Both the position numbers and the translations under genes were made by a program. A stretch of DNA of 64,000 nucleotides from UBA6120 sp964639215. GTDB lineage: Bacteria > Bacillota_I > Bacilli_A > RFN20 > CAG-826. The stretch spans positions 9,977 to 73,976 of the forward strand of contig CAZXCV010000006.1 of assembly GCA_964639215.1 (NCBI GenBank). Direction: 5' to 3'. Position 1 is the first letter of the stretch, and the number at the start of each line of letters is the position of its first letter. The notes beneath the pieces were generated by a model. The model did no database searches, was not told the origin of the DNA, and saw only the letters and a program-made list of their open reading frames with translations. Positions 36,883-45,792 of this stretch are shown here, one piece after another.

Positions 36883-37569
36883 TTAAATATGAAACTTACG
36901 GCTCAGTTCCGACATGACAATTCGCCGTCCGAGAATGAAGAGACCGATAATCGTCGCAAACGAAAGACCACCCGCACCGATTGCCATGTATGTCGGGTTG
37001 ACAAGATTGAAAAACACGAGAATCAATGGCACAAATCCAATAATTGATAGTGATAATTGGGAAATCAAAAAATCACGAAGATGTTGTCGTTTTACAAGCA
37101 TTAAAATATTGATGATAATAATAAAACCTATGAAAGTTGATGGCATCGCAAACGATAAAGTCCAGTTTAGGTGAGAAATCATTTGATTTGATGTCGTAAA
37201 AGCCTCAATTACTAAAAGAAGCCCAGTAATTGTTATCGCATGAATCATGAGTTTAAGACTGATGTGGACATTACGTTTAAATGAGAGCCAACCCACGATA
37301 ATCCAGCCGTATAAAATTGCTGTGATGACAACGATGCTCCACAAGCGACCAGCAAACGTTAAATAATTAACTAAAGCCACACTGAAGATGCCTGTTAATG
37401 AAAGAGTGGCTAAAATTCTTAAAAACAACCGTCTACGACTTGAGCGATAATCAAAGTCGGGATACGAAACAATACCTGGCGCCCCATCATCTGGTAAAAG
37501 ACGATGGCAAAGCGGACACCGTGTTGTCTTCGTAGCAATGTTGACATTGCAATCAGGACATTGTTTCAT
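36883..37569 (-). CDS. Zinc-ribbon membrane protein, DUF6320-like
   Basis: A protein of 228 residues. It starts MKQCPDCNVNIATKTTRCPL with two CxxC pairs (CPDC and CPLC), a zinc ribbon, followed by six hydrophobic helices at about 55-78, 80-97, 108-128, 137-155, 163-185 and 190-214. This pattern matches the DUF6320 type as I remember it, a protein of unknown function often beside a condensation-like acyltransferase and an alpha/beta hydrolase. That is the arrangement here. ATG 37569 follows the upstream stop by one base, with GGGAGG ahead. Confidence 0.65.
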   Translation of the reverse strand: MKQCPDCNVNIATKTTRCPLCHRLLPDDGAPGIVSYPDFDYRSSRRRLFLRILATLSLTGIFSVALVNYLTFAGRLWSIVVITAILYGWIIVGWLSFKRNVHISLKLMIHAITITGLLLVIEAFTTSNQMISHLNWTLSFAMPSTFIGFIIIINILMLVKRQHLRDFLISQLSLSIIGFVPLILVFFNLVNPTYMAIGAGGLSFATIIGLFILGRRIVMSELSRKFHI

Positions 37570-37570
37570 C

Positions 37571-38872
37571 TTAAGCTTTTTCCTCCCAAAAATTACTCTC
37601 AATCGTGACATCAATACCTTGTTCGGTTAGGTATTTAAAAAAGCGGCGTTCGACACTTGTGTCATAAATCGAACGGAGGAAACTAATTGTCGTAATCCCA
37701 TTGAAAGAACCGACTCCAACACCATAGACGGCAGAAGCGGCGGTTGTTAAGTTAAATTCAAATGAGTCAATCAGCGGCATTATCGATGGGGGCATTTTAA
37801 TGACACCGACATTCGAAATAGTCCCGGTTTCTAATCTTTCACCGAGGCGCGTTCCGACGATGGCAAGCGTAATCTTTTTAATGAAAAGAGGCATCATGCG
37901 GACAAAGACATTTTTTTCAGCCGAAACATTAGCGTTAATGCTTCCTTGGAATTTTTCAATTTTAATCTCTTCAAGGAAGTCACGCTTTACTTTAGTGAGT
38001 ACTTCATCAAACGTCAATTTGTGGTCTGCTTTGATTGAAGTATGAATATAATGAGTAAAATTTCTCAGTGTTTTTGATGGATGAAAGCGTCTTAAGTTGA
38101 CCGGGACAGAAATTCTTATCGGCTTTTTCTCAGGTATTTGTCCTTCATATGTTTCATAAATGGCGTAAGTGAGTAACGCCACTAGATATTGAGTTACCGT
38201 CGCTTCGTGTTTTTTAGATAGTGTTGCAAGCGCATCTGCTGTCAATCTTCCAGTGATGACACCACGACTTTCACTATAAACAAAACGTTTCGATTTTATG
38301 TGAAAAGCGGGAATAATCTCCTCACGTTTTGCTCCTGATTTATCAGCATATTTGGCAAAACTATCTTCCATTTCTTCGGGAAAGGGATATTGGTCAACGG
38401 TAAAGACACTTCCGTCATTTTCGAGCTCATGACCACGCAATTCGAAATAGCGAAACACGACTGCCTTGGTAAACTCAGTGGCTGAACTGCCATCGCATAA
38501 ACTATGAAACATTTCTAAGCTGATCCGATTTTGATAATAGAACACCGAAAAGAAAAAGTGGTTATTGATTGCTGTATCAATTTTTTGATTGACAAGCGGA
38601 GGTTCGGGGCGCACTTTTGGCTTTTTCGGATTAGCTTCAAGATAATACCAAAATAGTCCGTGTTTAATTCTCACAAACATCGAAGGAAACCGGGGTGCTA
38701 AATCAATTAAAGCTTGCTGGAGAACATCCGGGCGCACAGTTTCTTTTATTCGTATAGAAATTCTAAAAACAAAACTATCCCGACTGCTTTTCAAGGCTGG
38801 ATATATTTTAGCGGCGTTATCTAATTTGAACCAGGTAGTATCTTTTACGACGCGACGAGGCATGGCAATCAC
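37571..38872 (-). CDS. Condensation-fold acyltransferase (alcohol acetyltransferase-like)
   Basis: A 433-residue protein with the H-x3-D-G signature of the condensation/BAHD/CAT-like fold (MFHSLCDGSSATEF near residue 118) and the structural blocks VPVNLRRFHPSKTLRNF and TISNVGVIKMP (the usual D-F-G-W-equivalent region). Such enzymes transfer acyl groups from CoA or carrier proteins to alcohols or amines. It is not part of an NRPS. The downstream zinc-ribbon membrane protein and a divergent esterase suggest acyl-ester turnover of an envelope or lipid compound. The substrate is unknown. Confidence 0.68.
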   Translation of the reverse strand: MIAMPRRVVKDTTWFKLDNAAKIYPALKSSRDSFVFRISIRIKETVRPDVLQQALIDLAPRFPSMFVRIKHGLFWYYLEANPKKPKVRPEPPLVNQKIDTAINNHFFFSVFYYQNRISLEMFHSLCDGSSATEFTKAVVFRYFELRGHELENDGSVFTVDQYPFPEEMEDSFAKYADKSGAKREEIIPAFHIKSKRFVYSESRGVITGRLTADALATLSKKHEATVTQYLVALLTYAIYETYEGQIPEKKPIRISVPVNLRRFHPSKTLRNFTHYIHTSIKADHKLTFDEVLTKVKRDFLEEIKIEKFQGSINANVSAEKNVFVRMMPLFIKKITLAIVGTRLGERLETGTISNVGVIKMPPSIMPLIDSFEFNLTTAASAVYGVGVGSFNGITTISFLRSIYDTSVERRFFKYLTEQGIDVTIESNFWEEKA

Positions 38873-39043
38873 TTTCTTTCATAAACATCATCATAAGTTA
38901 GAATATTAACATTTATATAACTGAAATTATAACTGTTTTCAAGCCTGATGGCTGATTAGACTTTCAAATGGTTTAAAAGTTTGCCTATCAGCCATTATTA
39001 TCATGTAAAATTGTTTTATTACGGAATAACAAGGTGGAACTTG

Positions 39044-39988
39044 ATGAAGACGACGGATCAAAAACGACGACCACTTGTAACGCGTTTGATCAACATTTTG
39101 CTGTGGCTTAATGGCGCGCGAAAAATATATGATAGCGCCCGCTTATCTAATTGGTTAATTGATTCGCTTGGTGTGATTAACTCCCTACCATTTAAAACGC
39201 CACGCCTCTTGTCGAGCGGATGGGATCGGACTAAAGTTGCCGATACCATTTGCTTTATTAAAGCGGGTACAAGTCCGCATACGATTATTTTTCTGCATGG
39301 TGGCGGCTATACCCAACGCCCAACGCTTTTTCATTTTAAATTAATGGATAATATCCACGAACAAACGCAAGCGAATATTATCTTTCCGCTATATCCACTC
39401 GCCCCGAACGATAATTATCGGACCGCTTACGAAAAAGTAACATCGATTTATCGTGAAGTATTATTATTTTCAAAAGGTCACTGCCTCACATTAATGGGCG
39501 ATTCTGCGGGTGGCGGACTGGCACTAGGCCATTACCTTCATTTTGCCGAACAAGGAATTGCTTTGCCTGATAAGCTCATTCTCATTGCTCCGTTTCTTGA
39601 CATTACTATGTCAAACGAGGATATCCCCGCGATTGAAAAGAAAGACCGGATGCTTGGTTCAACCGGACTCATTGAGTTTGGAAAACGTTGGGCGGCTGGT
39701 GATAATCCGCGCGATTATCATCTCAGTCCCATCTATGGAGATTTAGCGGTCGTTGATAAATTATTATTAGTCGCTGGCACGAATGACATCCTTTTTCCTG
39801 ATGCGAAATTGCTATATGAGAAATTAAAAATACTAGGAAAACAAGTGGAATTTACAATTGGTCTTGATATGCCCCACGATTATCCATTAATGCCAACGCC
39901 AGAAGCGCGTCAAGTAATTAACGACATTAGTAACTATATTATTCATAGCTCGTGTCGAATTCATCACGATAGCGAAGAAAGTTTATAA
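39044..39988 (+). CDS. Alpha/beta hydrolase, HSL/Aes-type esterase
   Basis: A protein of 314 residues with the oxyanion motif LHGGGYTQRP, the nucleophile elbow GDSAGGG, Asp in AGTNDILFPD and His in DMPHDYPLMP. These define the hormone-sensitive-lipase group (acetyl esterase-like), here cytosolic, as there is no signal peptide. ATG 39044 is preceded by AAGGTGG; residues upstream are not family-like. It is divergent from the acyltransferase (171 bp between starts) and its stop overlaps the convergent MFS gene by 6 bp. Confidence 0.85.
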   Translation: MKTTDQKRRPLVTRLINILLWLNGARKIYDSARLSNWLIDSLGVINSLPFKTPRLLSSGWDRTKVADTICFIKAGTSPHTIIFLHGGGYTQRPTLFHFKLMDNIHEQTQANIIFPLYPLAPNDNYRTAYEKVTSIYREVLLFSKGHCLTLMGDSAGGGLALGHYLHFAEQGIALPDKLILIAPFLDITMSNEDIPAIEKKDRMLGSTGLIEFGKRWAAGDNPRDYHLSPIYGDLAVVDKLLLVAGTNDILFPDAKLLYEKLKILGKQVEFTIGLDMPHDYPLMPTPEARQVINDISNYIIHSSCRIHHDSEESL

Positions 39989-41215
39989 ACCTAGCTGTAA
40001 TTTTCCTAGACGCTTATCAATAAATACTAATGTGATGATTGACAGTAATTCAAACGTTATGGTGACAATGACAAGGGCAACTAAATTTACTTGATAGAGC
40101 CAACCGATTAAAAGCGAGCCTAAAAACCAACATATCCCAAACAATGCATTAAAGATGCCATAAGCGCGACCGCGGCTCTCTTTTGGCACGAGCGTAGCAA
40201 TGACCGCTTTTAACACGGATTCCTGGGCGCCCATACCAATACCCCAAGCAAACATGCCAATAATGAGCGACCAAAGTGTCGGAACTAAGAATATAAAAGC
40301 TGATGTGGCTCCTGCAAGTACAAGCGCGATTATTAATGATTTAATTCCAATCTTGTCATATAACACTCCAAACACAAGAGCCGACAGCGCATCAATGCCC
40401 ATCGCAAATGCATAAATTAAGGGAATGTAAATGACAGATACGATGGCCTTATCTTCGATAAAGAAGGCAATTAATGGATAATCAATAAAGCCAAATGCTA
40501 AAAAACCAATGGCTAGCATATAAAACCAAAAATCTCGGGTAGCAATATGGGCCATTTCTTTTTTGGTATTTTCAAGTTTTTCTGGCTGTGGGTATCGCCA
40601 ACGAGCAATGGTCAGAATTACTAATGTTAAAATCGCAAAAATACCAAGATAAGCAAAAGCGATTTGATAACTTGTCAGTGATCCGACACCGCCATATGAT
40701 AGGATTCCAAATACAAATAAGGGACCAAGGAATGCCCCGATTTGATCCATGACTTCTTGAATAGCAAATGTTTTGCCTGGTCCTAACTCTAGGGAAGCAA
40801 ATGAAGTTAAAACGCTTTTAGCAGGAGCACGAATTGATTTGCCAAGTCGCTCAAGCAATATCAAAACAAGGGCAACACCCCAAATACTTGGTCCAACAAG
40901 TGCTAGTAATGGAATCGCTAATAGATTAATACTATAACCGATGAACATCGCCAGCCAGTATTTGCGGGTTTTATCAATGATGATGCCCGTGACAATTCTC
41001 AGACCATAGCCAATCATCTCTCCAAGTCCGGCAATCGTCGCCACCCAAAAAGCGGTGACGCCCAATTCACTAAGATAAGGACCATAAATACTTCGGGCAC
41101 CTTCGTGCGTAAAGTCTGAAAAGAGACTAATAACACTAATAAATGCTAAAAATATTAAAGCTGATCTTGATTTAATTTTTGCTGATTGTGACTTTGGTTC
41201 TTCTGAAGAGTTCAT
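39983..41215 (-). CDS. MFS transporter
   Basis: A 410-residue protein with twelve predicted helices. The loop 2-3 motif is GYGLRIVTGIIIDKTRKYW, and VSLFSDFTHEGARSIYGPYL at helix 1 is typical of a bacterial MFS group of unknown substrate. A second-half motif GVLYDKIGIK is also visible. It lies 5 bp downstream of a cupin gene. It could be an exporter; nothing in the sequence shows the cargo. Confidence 0.78.
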   Translation of the reverse strand: MNSSEEPKSQSAKIKSRSALIFLAFISVISLFSDFTHEGARSIYGPYLSELGVTAFWVATIAGLGEMIGYGLRIVTGIIIDKTRKYWLAMFIGYSINLLAIPLLALVGPSIWGVALVLILLERLGKSIRAPAKSVLTSFASLELGPGKTFAIQEVMDQIGAFLGPLFVFGILSYGGVGSLTSYQIAFAYLGIFAILTLVILTIARWRYPQPEKLENTKKEMAHIATRDFWFYMLAIGFLAFGFIDYPLIAFFIEDKAIVSVIYIPLIYAFAMGIDALSALVFGVLYDKIGIKSLIIALVLAGATSAFIFLVPTLWSLIIGMFAWGIGMGAQESVLKAVIATLVPKESRGRAYGIFNALFGICWFLGSLLIGWLYQVNLVALVIVTITFELLSIITLVFIDKRLGKLQLGL

Positions 41216-41220
41216 GGTTA

Positions 41221-41562
41221 TTATCGTGGTTGACGATAAATGGGATTACTCGGATTGGGAGCGATGTTCACGAGGAGTGATAAATCGCTACTGACCAAAG
41301 GGACTTCGAGCAAATCAGTCCCCGATAAGAAATACAATTGACCTGCGTGTATTGCTGCTTGGGCATCATTAATCGCGATTGTGCCCGTTCCCTTGATAAT
41401 TTGAATTGTCAATGTGCCACCTTCATGGCCGTGACGTGGTAACTTTTGCCCGGGCTTTAAGTTAAGAACGAATGTCAAGATGTCTTGATCTTGATAAATG
41501 ATTTTTTTAGTTAAATGCTCATCGTTAAACGATAAATACTGTTCAAGCAATTTGATATCCAT
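41221..41562 (-). CDS. Small cupin-domain protein
   Basis: A protein of 113 residues with a single cupin barrel: LKPGQKLPRHGHEGGTLTIQ (motif 1, with H-x-H), then GTGTIAINDAQAAIHAGQLYFLSG (motif 2). It keeps two of the usual metal ligands of motif 1. ATG 41562 has a GGAGGT ribosome site. Such proteins bind a metal and act as sensors or small-molecule isomerases or dioxygenases; the role is open. It is the gene before the MFS transporter and divergent from guanine deaminase. Confidence 0.72.
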   Translation of the reverse strand: MDIKLLEQYLSFNDEHLTKKIIYQDQDILTFVLNLKPGQKLPRHGHEGGTLTIQIIKGTGTIAINDAQAAIHAGQLYFLSGTDLLEVPLVSSDLSLLVNIAPNPSNPIYRQPR

Positions 41563-41717
41563 AAGTGACCTCCGTTTAAACAATACGATATCACAAATAA
41601 AGTTATGGGACTTACTGGAGTGATGAAAATGAGTGGATTAATAATCAAACTACCACGATTAATATGTTACTAGTAAAAATCGATGAAATTATTTAAAATT
41701 AGGCAAGAGGTGGTCAT

Positions 41718-42176
41718 ATGGATAATTTCATGGATTTAGCAATAAAAGAAGCCGAGCACGGCATTCGTCATGGGCATGGCGGTCCGTTTGGTTCTGTCAT
41801 CGTAAAAGAAGGTCATGTCGTGGGTCGTGGTCATAATGAAGTCGTTAAAAATCAAGATCCAACGTGCCATGGTGAAATGATGGCTATTCATGATGCGTGT
41901 AAAACGTTAAAAACATTCGATTTAAGCGGTTGCGAACTATACACGACGGCTGAACCATGTCCGATGTGTCTAGGCGCAATTTTGTGGTCGAACATTCGTA
42001 AAGTATACTTTGGGTGTAACATCGTCGACACCGAAAAAATCGGTTTTCGTGACAAGGTATTTTATGAAATGAATGCCTCGGGTCAAAAAGACCAATTGCT
42101 CCATGAATTAGATCGCGAGGCGTGCCTAAAACTGTTCGCTGAATATCAAAACATCAGTAACAAAACGAATTACTAA
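41718..42176 (+). CDS. guaD: Guanine deaminase, CDA-fold
   Basis: A 152-residue protein of the cytidine-deaminase fold, similar in length and layout to Bacillus GuaD. Zinc and catalytic motifs are CHGEMMAIHDAC (H-x-E) and TAEPCPMCLGAILWS (P-C-x-x-C). GGPFGSVIV near the N-terminus and the C-terminal Asn/Lys/Tyr tail (SNKTNY) also fit GuaD. It converts guanine to xanthine and ammonia, feeding the purine operon that faces it. The H-G-E in place of the common H-A-E is a small deviation. A tRNA adenosine deaminase is a less likely alternative. Confidence 0.8.
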   Translation: MDNFMDLAIKEAEHGIRHGHGGPFGSVIVKEGHVVGRGHNEVVKNQDPTCHGEMMAIHDACKTLKTFDLSGCELYTTAEPCPMCLGAILWSNIRKVYFGCNIVDTEKIGFRDKVFYEMNASGQKDQLLHELDREACLKLFAEYQNISNKTNY

Positions 42177-42177
42177 A

Positions 42178-42208
42178 TAAAAAAGACGCTACCTCGGTAG
42201 CGCCTTTT
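42178..42208. terminator. Terminator between guaD and the purine operon
   Basis: Stem CGCTAC (42187-42192) with GTAGCG (42197-42202), CTCG loop, an A-run before and TTTT after. It likely ends guaD and, on the other strand, the 18-kb operon. Confidence 0.75.
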
Positions 42209-42225
42209 AATTGCTGGGTCTAAAT

Positions 42226-43209
42226 TTATTTATCGCCCATCGTCATTGCCATCACCGCTTTAGCGGTGTGGAGACGATTTTCAGCTTCTTGATACACGAT
42301 GGAATGCGGTCCGTCAATTACCGAATCTTCGACTTCATTACCACGGTCCGCTGGTAATGCATGCATGTATTTAACATCCGGACTCGCTAGCGCCATCATC
42401 ACTTCGGTACATTTCCAGCTCTTGTATGATTCTAGAAGGTCATCAACGACTTGCGTTGATTGATTGGTGACCCAGCTACCCCAGTTTTTGGGGATGACAA
42501 TGTCAGCGCCATGATAAGCTTCTTCCATATCATGCGTGATGCGGAACGACCCGCCATGTTCAAGGGCATTCTTTTTCGCTTTTTCAATCGCCCAATCGGG
42601 TAAATCATAACCCTTGGGGTAAGCGAGTGTCACATCCATCGCATATCGTGGAAATAACAATATTTGTGATAAGGGGACACTGATAGGTTTTTTATGACTT
42701 TTGGCATAAGCCCAGATAATCGAAATTTTAATGTGCTTCTTGTTCGGAAAAACTTCTTGAATCGTCATCAAATCAGCCAGTGCTTGCATCGGGTGATAAA
42801 TATCACATTGTAAGTTCATAATTGGTACGGTTGAGTGGGCAGCCATCTCGCGAATATACTTGTTACCAACGCCCCAAAAACAATTGCGACAGGCGATTCC
42901 ATGACCATAAGAACTGAGAATGGTAGCGGTATCTTTGGCGCTTTCTCCATGTGAGATTTGCATCATTGAGGTATCAAGGAACGTCGCATGACCTCCAAGT
43001 TGTGCCAATCCGGATTCCATCGAATTACGCGTCCTCGTTGATTGTTCAAAGAACATGAGAAAAGCGGTTTTATTTGTGAGATAAGGTGTCGGTACATTCG
43101 TGCGGAATTTTTGCTTGAGATCAAATGAAACTTCCAGTAATTTGTCAATCTCTGGTTTTGCCCATTCTTCGAGCGTGATAAAGTGGCGTCCTTTAAAAAG
43201 TGGCTTCAT
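42226..43209 (-). CDS. ygeW: Knotted carbamoyltransferase YgeW
   Basis: A 327-residue protein of the aspartate/ornithine carbamoyltransferase fold. The carbamoyl-phosphate site is FFEQSTRTRNSME, and CDIYHPMQALADLMT is the H-P-x-Q-x-x-x-D motif. The C-terminal half (ISVPLSQILLFPRYAMDVTL, AYPKGYDLPDW, GSFRITHDMEEAYHGADIV) matches the YgeW group of the E. coli purine cluster. It probably phosphorolyses a carbamoylated purine-derived intermediate to carbamoyl phosphate. E. coli YgeW is longer (about 396). It is the last gene of the operon. Confidence 0.87.
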   Translation of the reverse strand: MKPLFKGRHFITLEEWAKPEIDKLLEVSFDLKQKFRTNVPTPYLTNKTAFLMFFEQSTRTRNSMESGLAQLGGHATFLDTSMMQISHGESAKDTATILSSYGHGIACRNCFWGVGNKYIREMAAHSTVPIMNLQCDIYHPMQALADLMTIQEVFPNKKHIKISIIWAYAKSHKKPISVPLSQILLFPRYAMDVTLAYPKGYDLPDWAIEKAKKNALEHGGSFRITHDMEEAYHGADIVIPKNWGSWVTNQSTQVVDDLLESYKSWKCTEVMMALASPDVKYMHALPADRGNEVEDSVIDGPHSIVYQEAENRLHTAKAVMAMTMGDK

Positions 43210-43212
43210 CGG

Positions 43213-44430
43213 TTACTTTCCTCCCTTTTGTTGATGTTGCACATATTGAAGTGGCAAGACAGCATATAATGCGGCACATGTCACTAAATCATTTTTCCTT
43301 GTTTTTTCATTTGGCGCGTGAGCTTCCTTTTCATCACCTGGTCCAAATCCGACGCAAGGAATACCATAACGTCCCATAATCGTGACACCATTCGTTGAGA
43401 ATGTCCATTTATCGACGACTGGATTTGTTTTAAATAAACCTTTATAAGCGTCAACGGCGCTAACGCACGCTATATGATCTTCAGGAATAACCCAAGTTGG
43501 GAAATACGATTCAGTTGGGTAAACAAGACCCGTATAAGACGGCCGTTTATAATCATACATTTCAACTTTGGCATTTGCGGCTTTTACCGAGGGTAACGCT
43601 CTAATTTCTTCAAGGGCGGATAAATGTGTTTCACCAACAGTCAAACGGCGATCAATTGAAATCGCACAACCATCAGCGACAGCACATCGCGATGGTGAGG
43701 AATAAAATATCTCACTAATCGTCATTGTGCCCTTACCTAGAAATGGGTCATAAGCCAAACGTTCATTTAATTTTTGAATATCTGAGATAATTGGTCCCAT
43801 TTTATAAATAGCATTATCGCCACGCTCAGGGGCACTGCCATGACAACTAACACCGTGAGTGCTCACCTTAATTTCCATCCGTCCGCGATGACCACGATAA
43901 ATTTGACAAGACGTTGGCTCAGTAATCACGACGAACTCTGGTCGGATCTTATCTTCTTCAATAATGAACTGCCACGGGAGCCCGTCGCAATCTTCCTCCT
44001 GGACTGTTGCTGTAATTAGAAGAGTATAATCTCCTTCAAGCTTCAAATCTTTAATAATTTTTCCGGCATATACCATCGAAGCCATGCCGCCTTCTTGATC
44101 ACTACCACCACGACCACCGATGTATGTTTCATCTTCATAGCCTTGATATGGGTCAAATGTCCAATTTTTTAGTTCGCCAATCCCAACCGTATCGATATGC
44201 GCGTCCATCGCGATGAGATGTTTTCCATGTCCGATATAACCAAGTAGGTTACCCATCTTATCGATCTCGACTTTGTCGAACCCGACATGCTCCATTTCGC
44301 GTTTAATCCGTAAGATGACGTCTTTTTCTTGACATGATTCACTTGGAATCGCAATCATGTCGCGTAAAAACGCGGTCATCTCTTTTTGATAACTTTTGGC
44401 TTTTGCTAAGATTGTCTCAAATGGAATCAT
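43213..44430 (-). CDS. ygeY: YgeY-family M20 hydrolase
   Basis: A 405-residue M20-family metallohydrolase with MDAHIDTVGIGELKNW (first metal His-Asp), GGRGGSDQEGGMASMVYA, the catalytic Glu and metal Glu in ATVQEEDCDGLP, and a late His ligand in GDEKEAHAPNE. YgeY proteins sit in the purine/selenium-linked hydroxylase cluster. It likely cleaves an amide or carbamoyl amide of a ring-opened purine intermediate. The start overlaps the PLP-enzyme stop by 4 bp, with a GAGGTAAGG ribosome site. Confidence 0.87.
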   Translation of the reverse strand: MIPFETILAKAKSYQKEMTAFLRDMIAIPSESCQEKDVILRIKREMEHVGFDKVEIDKMGNLLGYIGHGKHLIAMDAHIDTVGIGELKNWTFDPYQGYEDETYIGGRGGSDQEGGMASMVYAGKIIKDLKLEGDYTLLITATVQEEDCDGLPWQFIIEEDKIRPEFVVITEPTSCQIYRGHRGRMEIKVSTHGVSCHGSAPERGDNAIYKMGPIISDIQKLNERLAYDPFLGKGTMTISEIFYSSPSRCAVADGCAISIDRRLTVGETHLSALEEIRALPSVKAANAKVEMYDYKRPSYTGLVYPTESYFPTWVIPEDHIACVSAVDAYKGLFKTNPVVDKWTFSTNGVTIMGRYGIPCVGFGPGDEKEAHAPNEKTRKNDLVTCAALYAVLPLQYVQHQQKGGK

Positions 44431-45791
44431 AATGCCTTACCTCGTTTTTCTTTAATTAACTTGTCATACGCAAATACTTTTTCGTATTCTTGATGCCAAA
44501 ATTCACTTTGACGCATCGCATCAAGATATGCTTGCGAATAACCAAATTTTAACCAGTCTTTTTCTTTTTGATGGAAGAGCCGTTCTTTCACTTCATGGAC
44601 GCGGGCGTCTTCAACATCGGCATCGGTTATCTTCAAGAAAATGTCTTGATACCATCGATGCATTACAAAGTCCTCTGTTTCGAGCACGCGCCGTTTAAGG
44701 TCGGTCATCACTGAGTCATACCGATCATAGCCATCAGTAGCAATGGTCACGACATTATCATCAGGTCCCAGTCGCAAATATTTTGCCATCTTAATCGCAC
44801 CGATAATATTGCAAATACCGGATACGCCAAATAAGTCTTTCATTGCGATTGCGACATCTTCAGGCACACCATGAGCTATGAGAATTTGTGGAGCATCATG
44901 AATGATCTTTAAACCTCGGACTGAATCCTCATCTTTGATGAGGGCGATGAAATCTGTCGTTAAAATGTTATGGATTAGCGTGCACATCTTATCGCCGATG
45001 CCTTCAATGCGGTGCTGACCACGACCACCATTTGTCAAGGTTGAGCATTCATAAGGTTCCAGTGCCGTAATCTTGGCTTCAGGAAACACGGTTTTAATAT
45101 GATCGCCAGCCGCTAATGTGCCAGCACTTCCAGGTGCTGAGGCAAAACAAGCAATGCGACCATTACCAATACCTTTGACGGCTTCGACTGCGGCTTGTCC
45201 TGTTACATGGCGATGAAAGCGATAGTTTGGTAATAATTCAAATTGCGCTAAAGCACGATTTTTTGGATCTTTTTTAAGTTCGTATGTCCGTTCTAACGTC
45301 AAAATAACATCGGATTCGGTACCTGGAGTTAAATCGAGTTTCGCACCATATTTTTGAATGCGATCATAACGTTCTTTACTCATGTTATCGGGCATGATAA
45401 CGATTGAGTCGTACTTCATTAAATTGCAAATGTAAGATACGCCAATTCCAAAATTTCCCGTTGATGGTCCCAAAATCGTATGTTCGCCAGGTATGATTTC
45501 TTTATCAACACACCCTTCAATCAACGTTGAATAAGCCGGACCGACTTTGTGAGAACCTGATGGAAAGTATTTACCTAAAAGCACAACAATATTAGCGTTA
45601 ACGCCAGTGAGTGCTTTGGGTAAGACAATCTTGTGGACTTCGTTTTTCTCATTTTTCCACGTGATATTAAATAGATTGAGTGGATCAAGTTCGTGATCAT
45701 AGGCCCGCAGTGCTTCTTGACGCACTTTCGGATCGATTCGATCAGGGAACGCCATCTCTTCATAGGTTGGTCCAAATGGTACTTTGCTCAT
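44427..45791 (-). CDS. Fold-type II PLP-dependent lyase, beta subunit-like
   Basis: A protein of about 454 residues with the PLP Lys in FPSGSHKVGPAYS, the substrate/anion loop GPSTGNFGIGVSYI, a glycine-rich phosphate loop in FASAPGSAGTLAAGDHI and a late Ser/Thr region (TIATDGYDRY). It resembles the cysteine-synthase family but with a long C-terminal extension of about 90 residues rich in Trp, Arg and Glu. I choose ATG 45791 with GGAG nine bases upstream, directly after the previous stop. Its place suggests amino-acid elimination or deamination in purine breakdown, perhaps of 2,3-diaminopropionate. The reaction is unproven. Confidence 0.72.
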   Translation of the reverse strand: MSKVPFGPTYEEMAFPDRIDPKVRQEALRAYDHELDPLNLFNITWKNEKNEVHKIVLPKALTGVNANIVVLLGKYFPSGSHKVGPAYSTLIEGCVDKEIIPGEHTILGPSTGNFGIGVSYICNLMKYDSIVIMPDNMSKERYDRIQKYGAKLDLTPGTESDVILTLERTYELKKDPKNRALAQFELLPNYRFHRHVTGQAAVEAVKGIGNGRIACFASAPGSAGTLAAGDHIKTVFPEAKITALEPYECSTLTNGGRGQHRIEGIGDKMCTLIHNILTTDFIALIKDEDSVRGLKIIHDAPQILIAHGVPEDVAIAMKDLFGVSGICNIIGAIKMAKYLRLGPDDNVVTIATDGYDRYDSVMTDLKRRVLETEDFVMHRWYQDIFLKITDADVEDARVHEVKERLFHQKEKDWLKFGYSQAYLDAMRQSEFWHQEYEKVFAYDKLIKEKRGKAL

Positions 45792-45792
45792 A

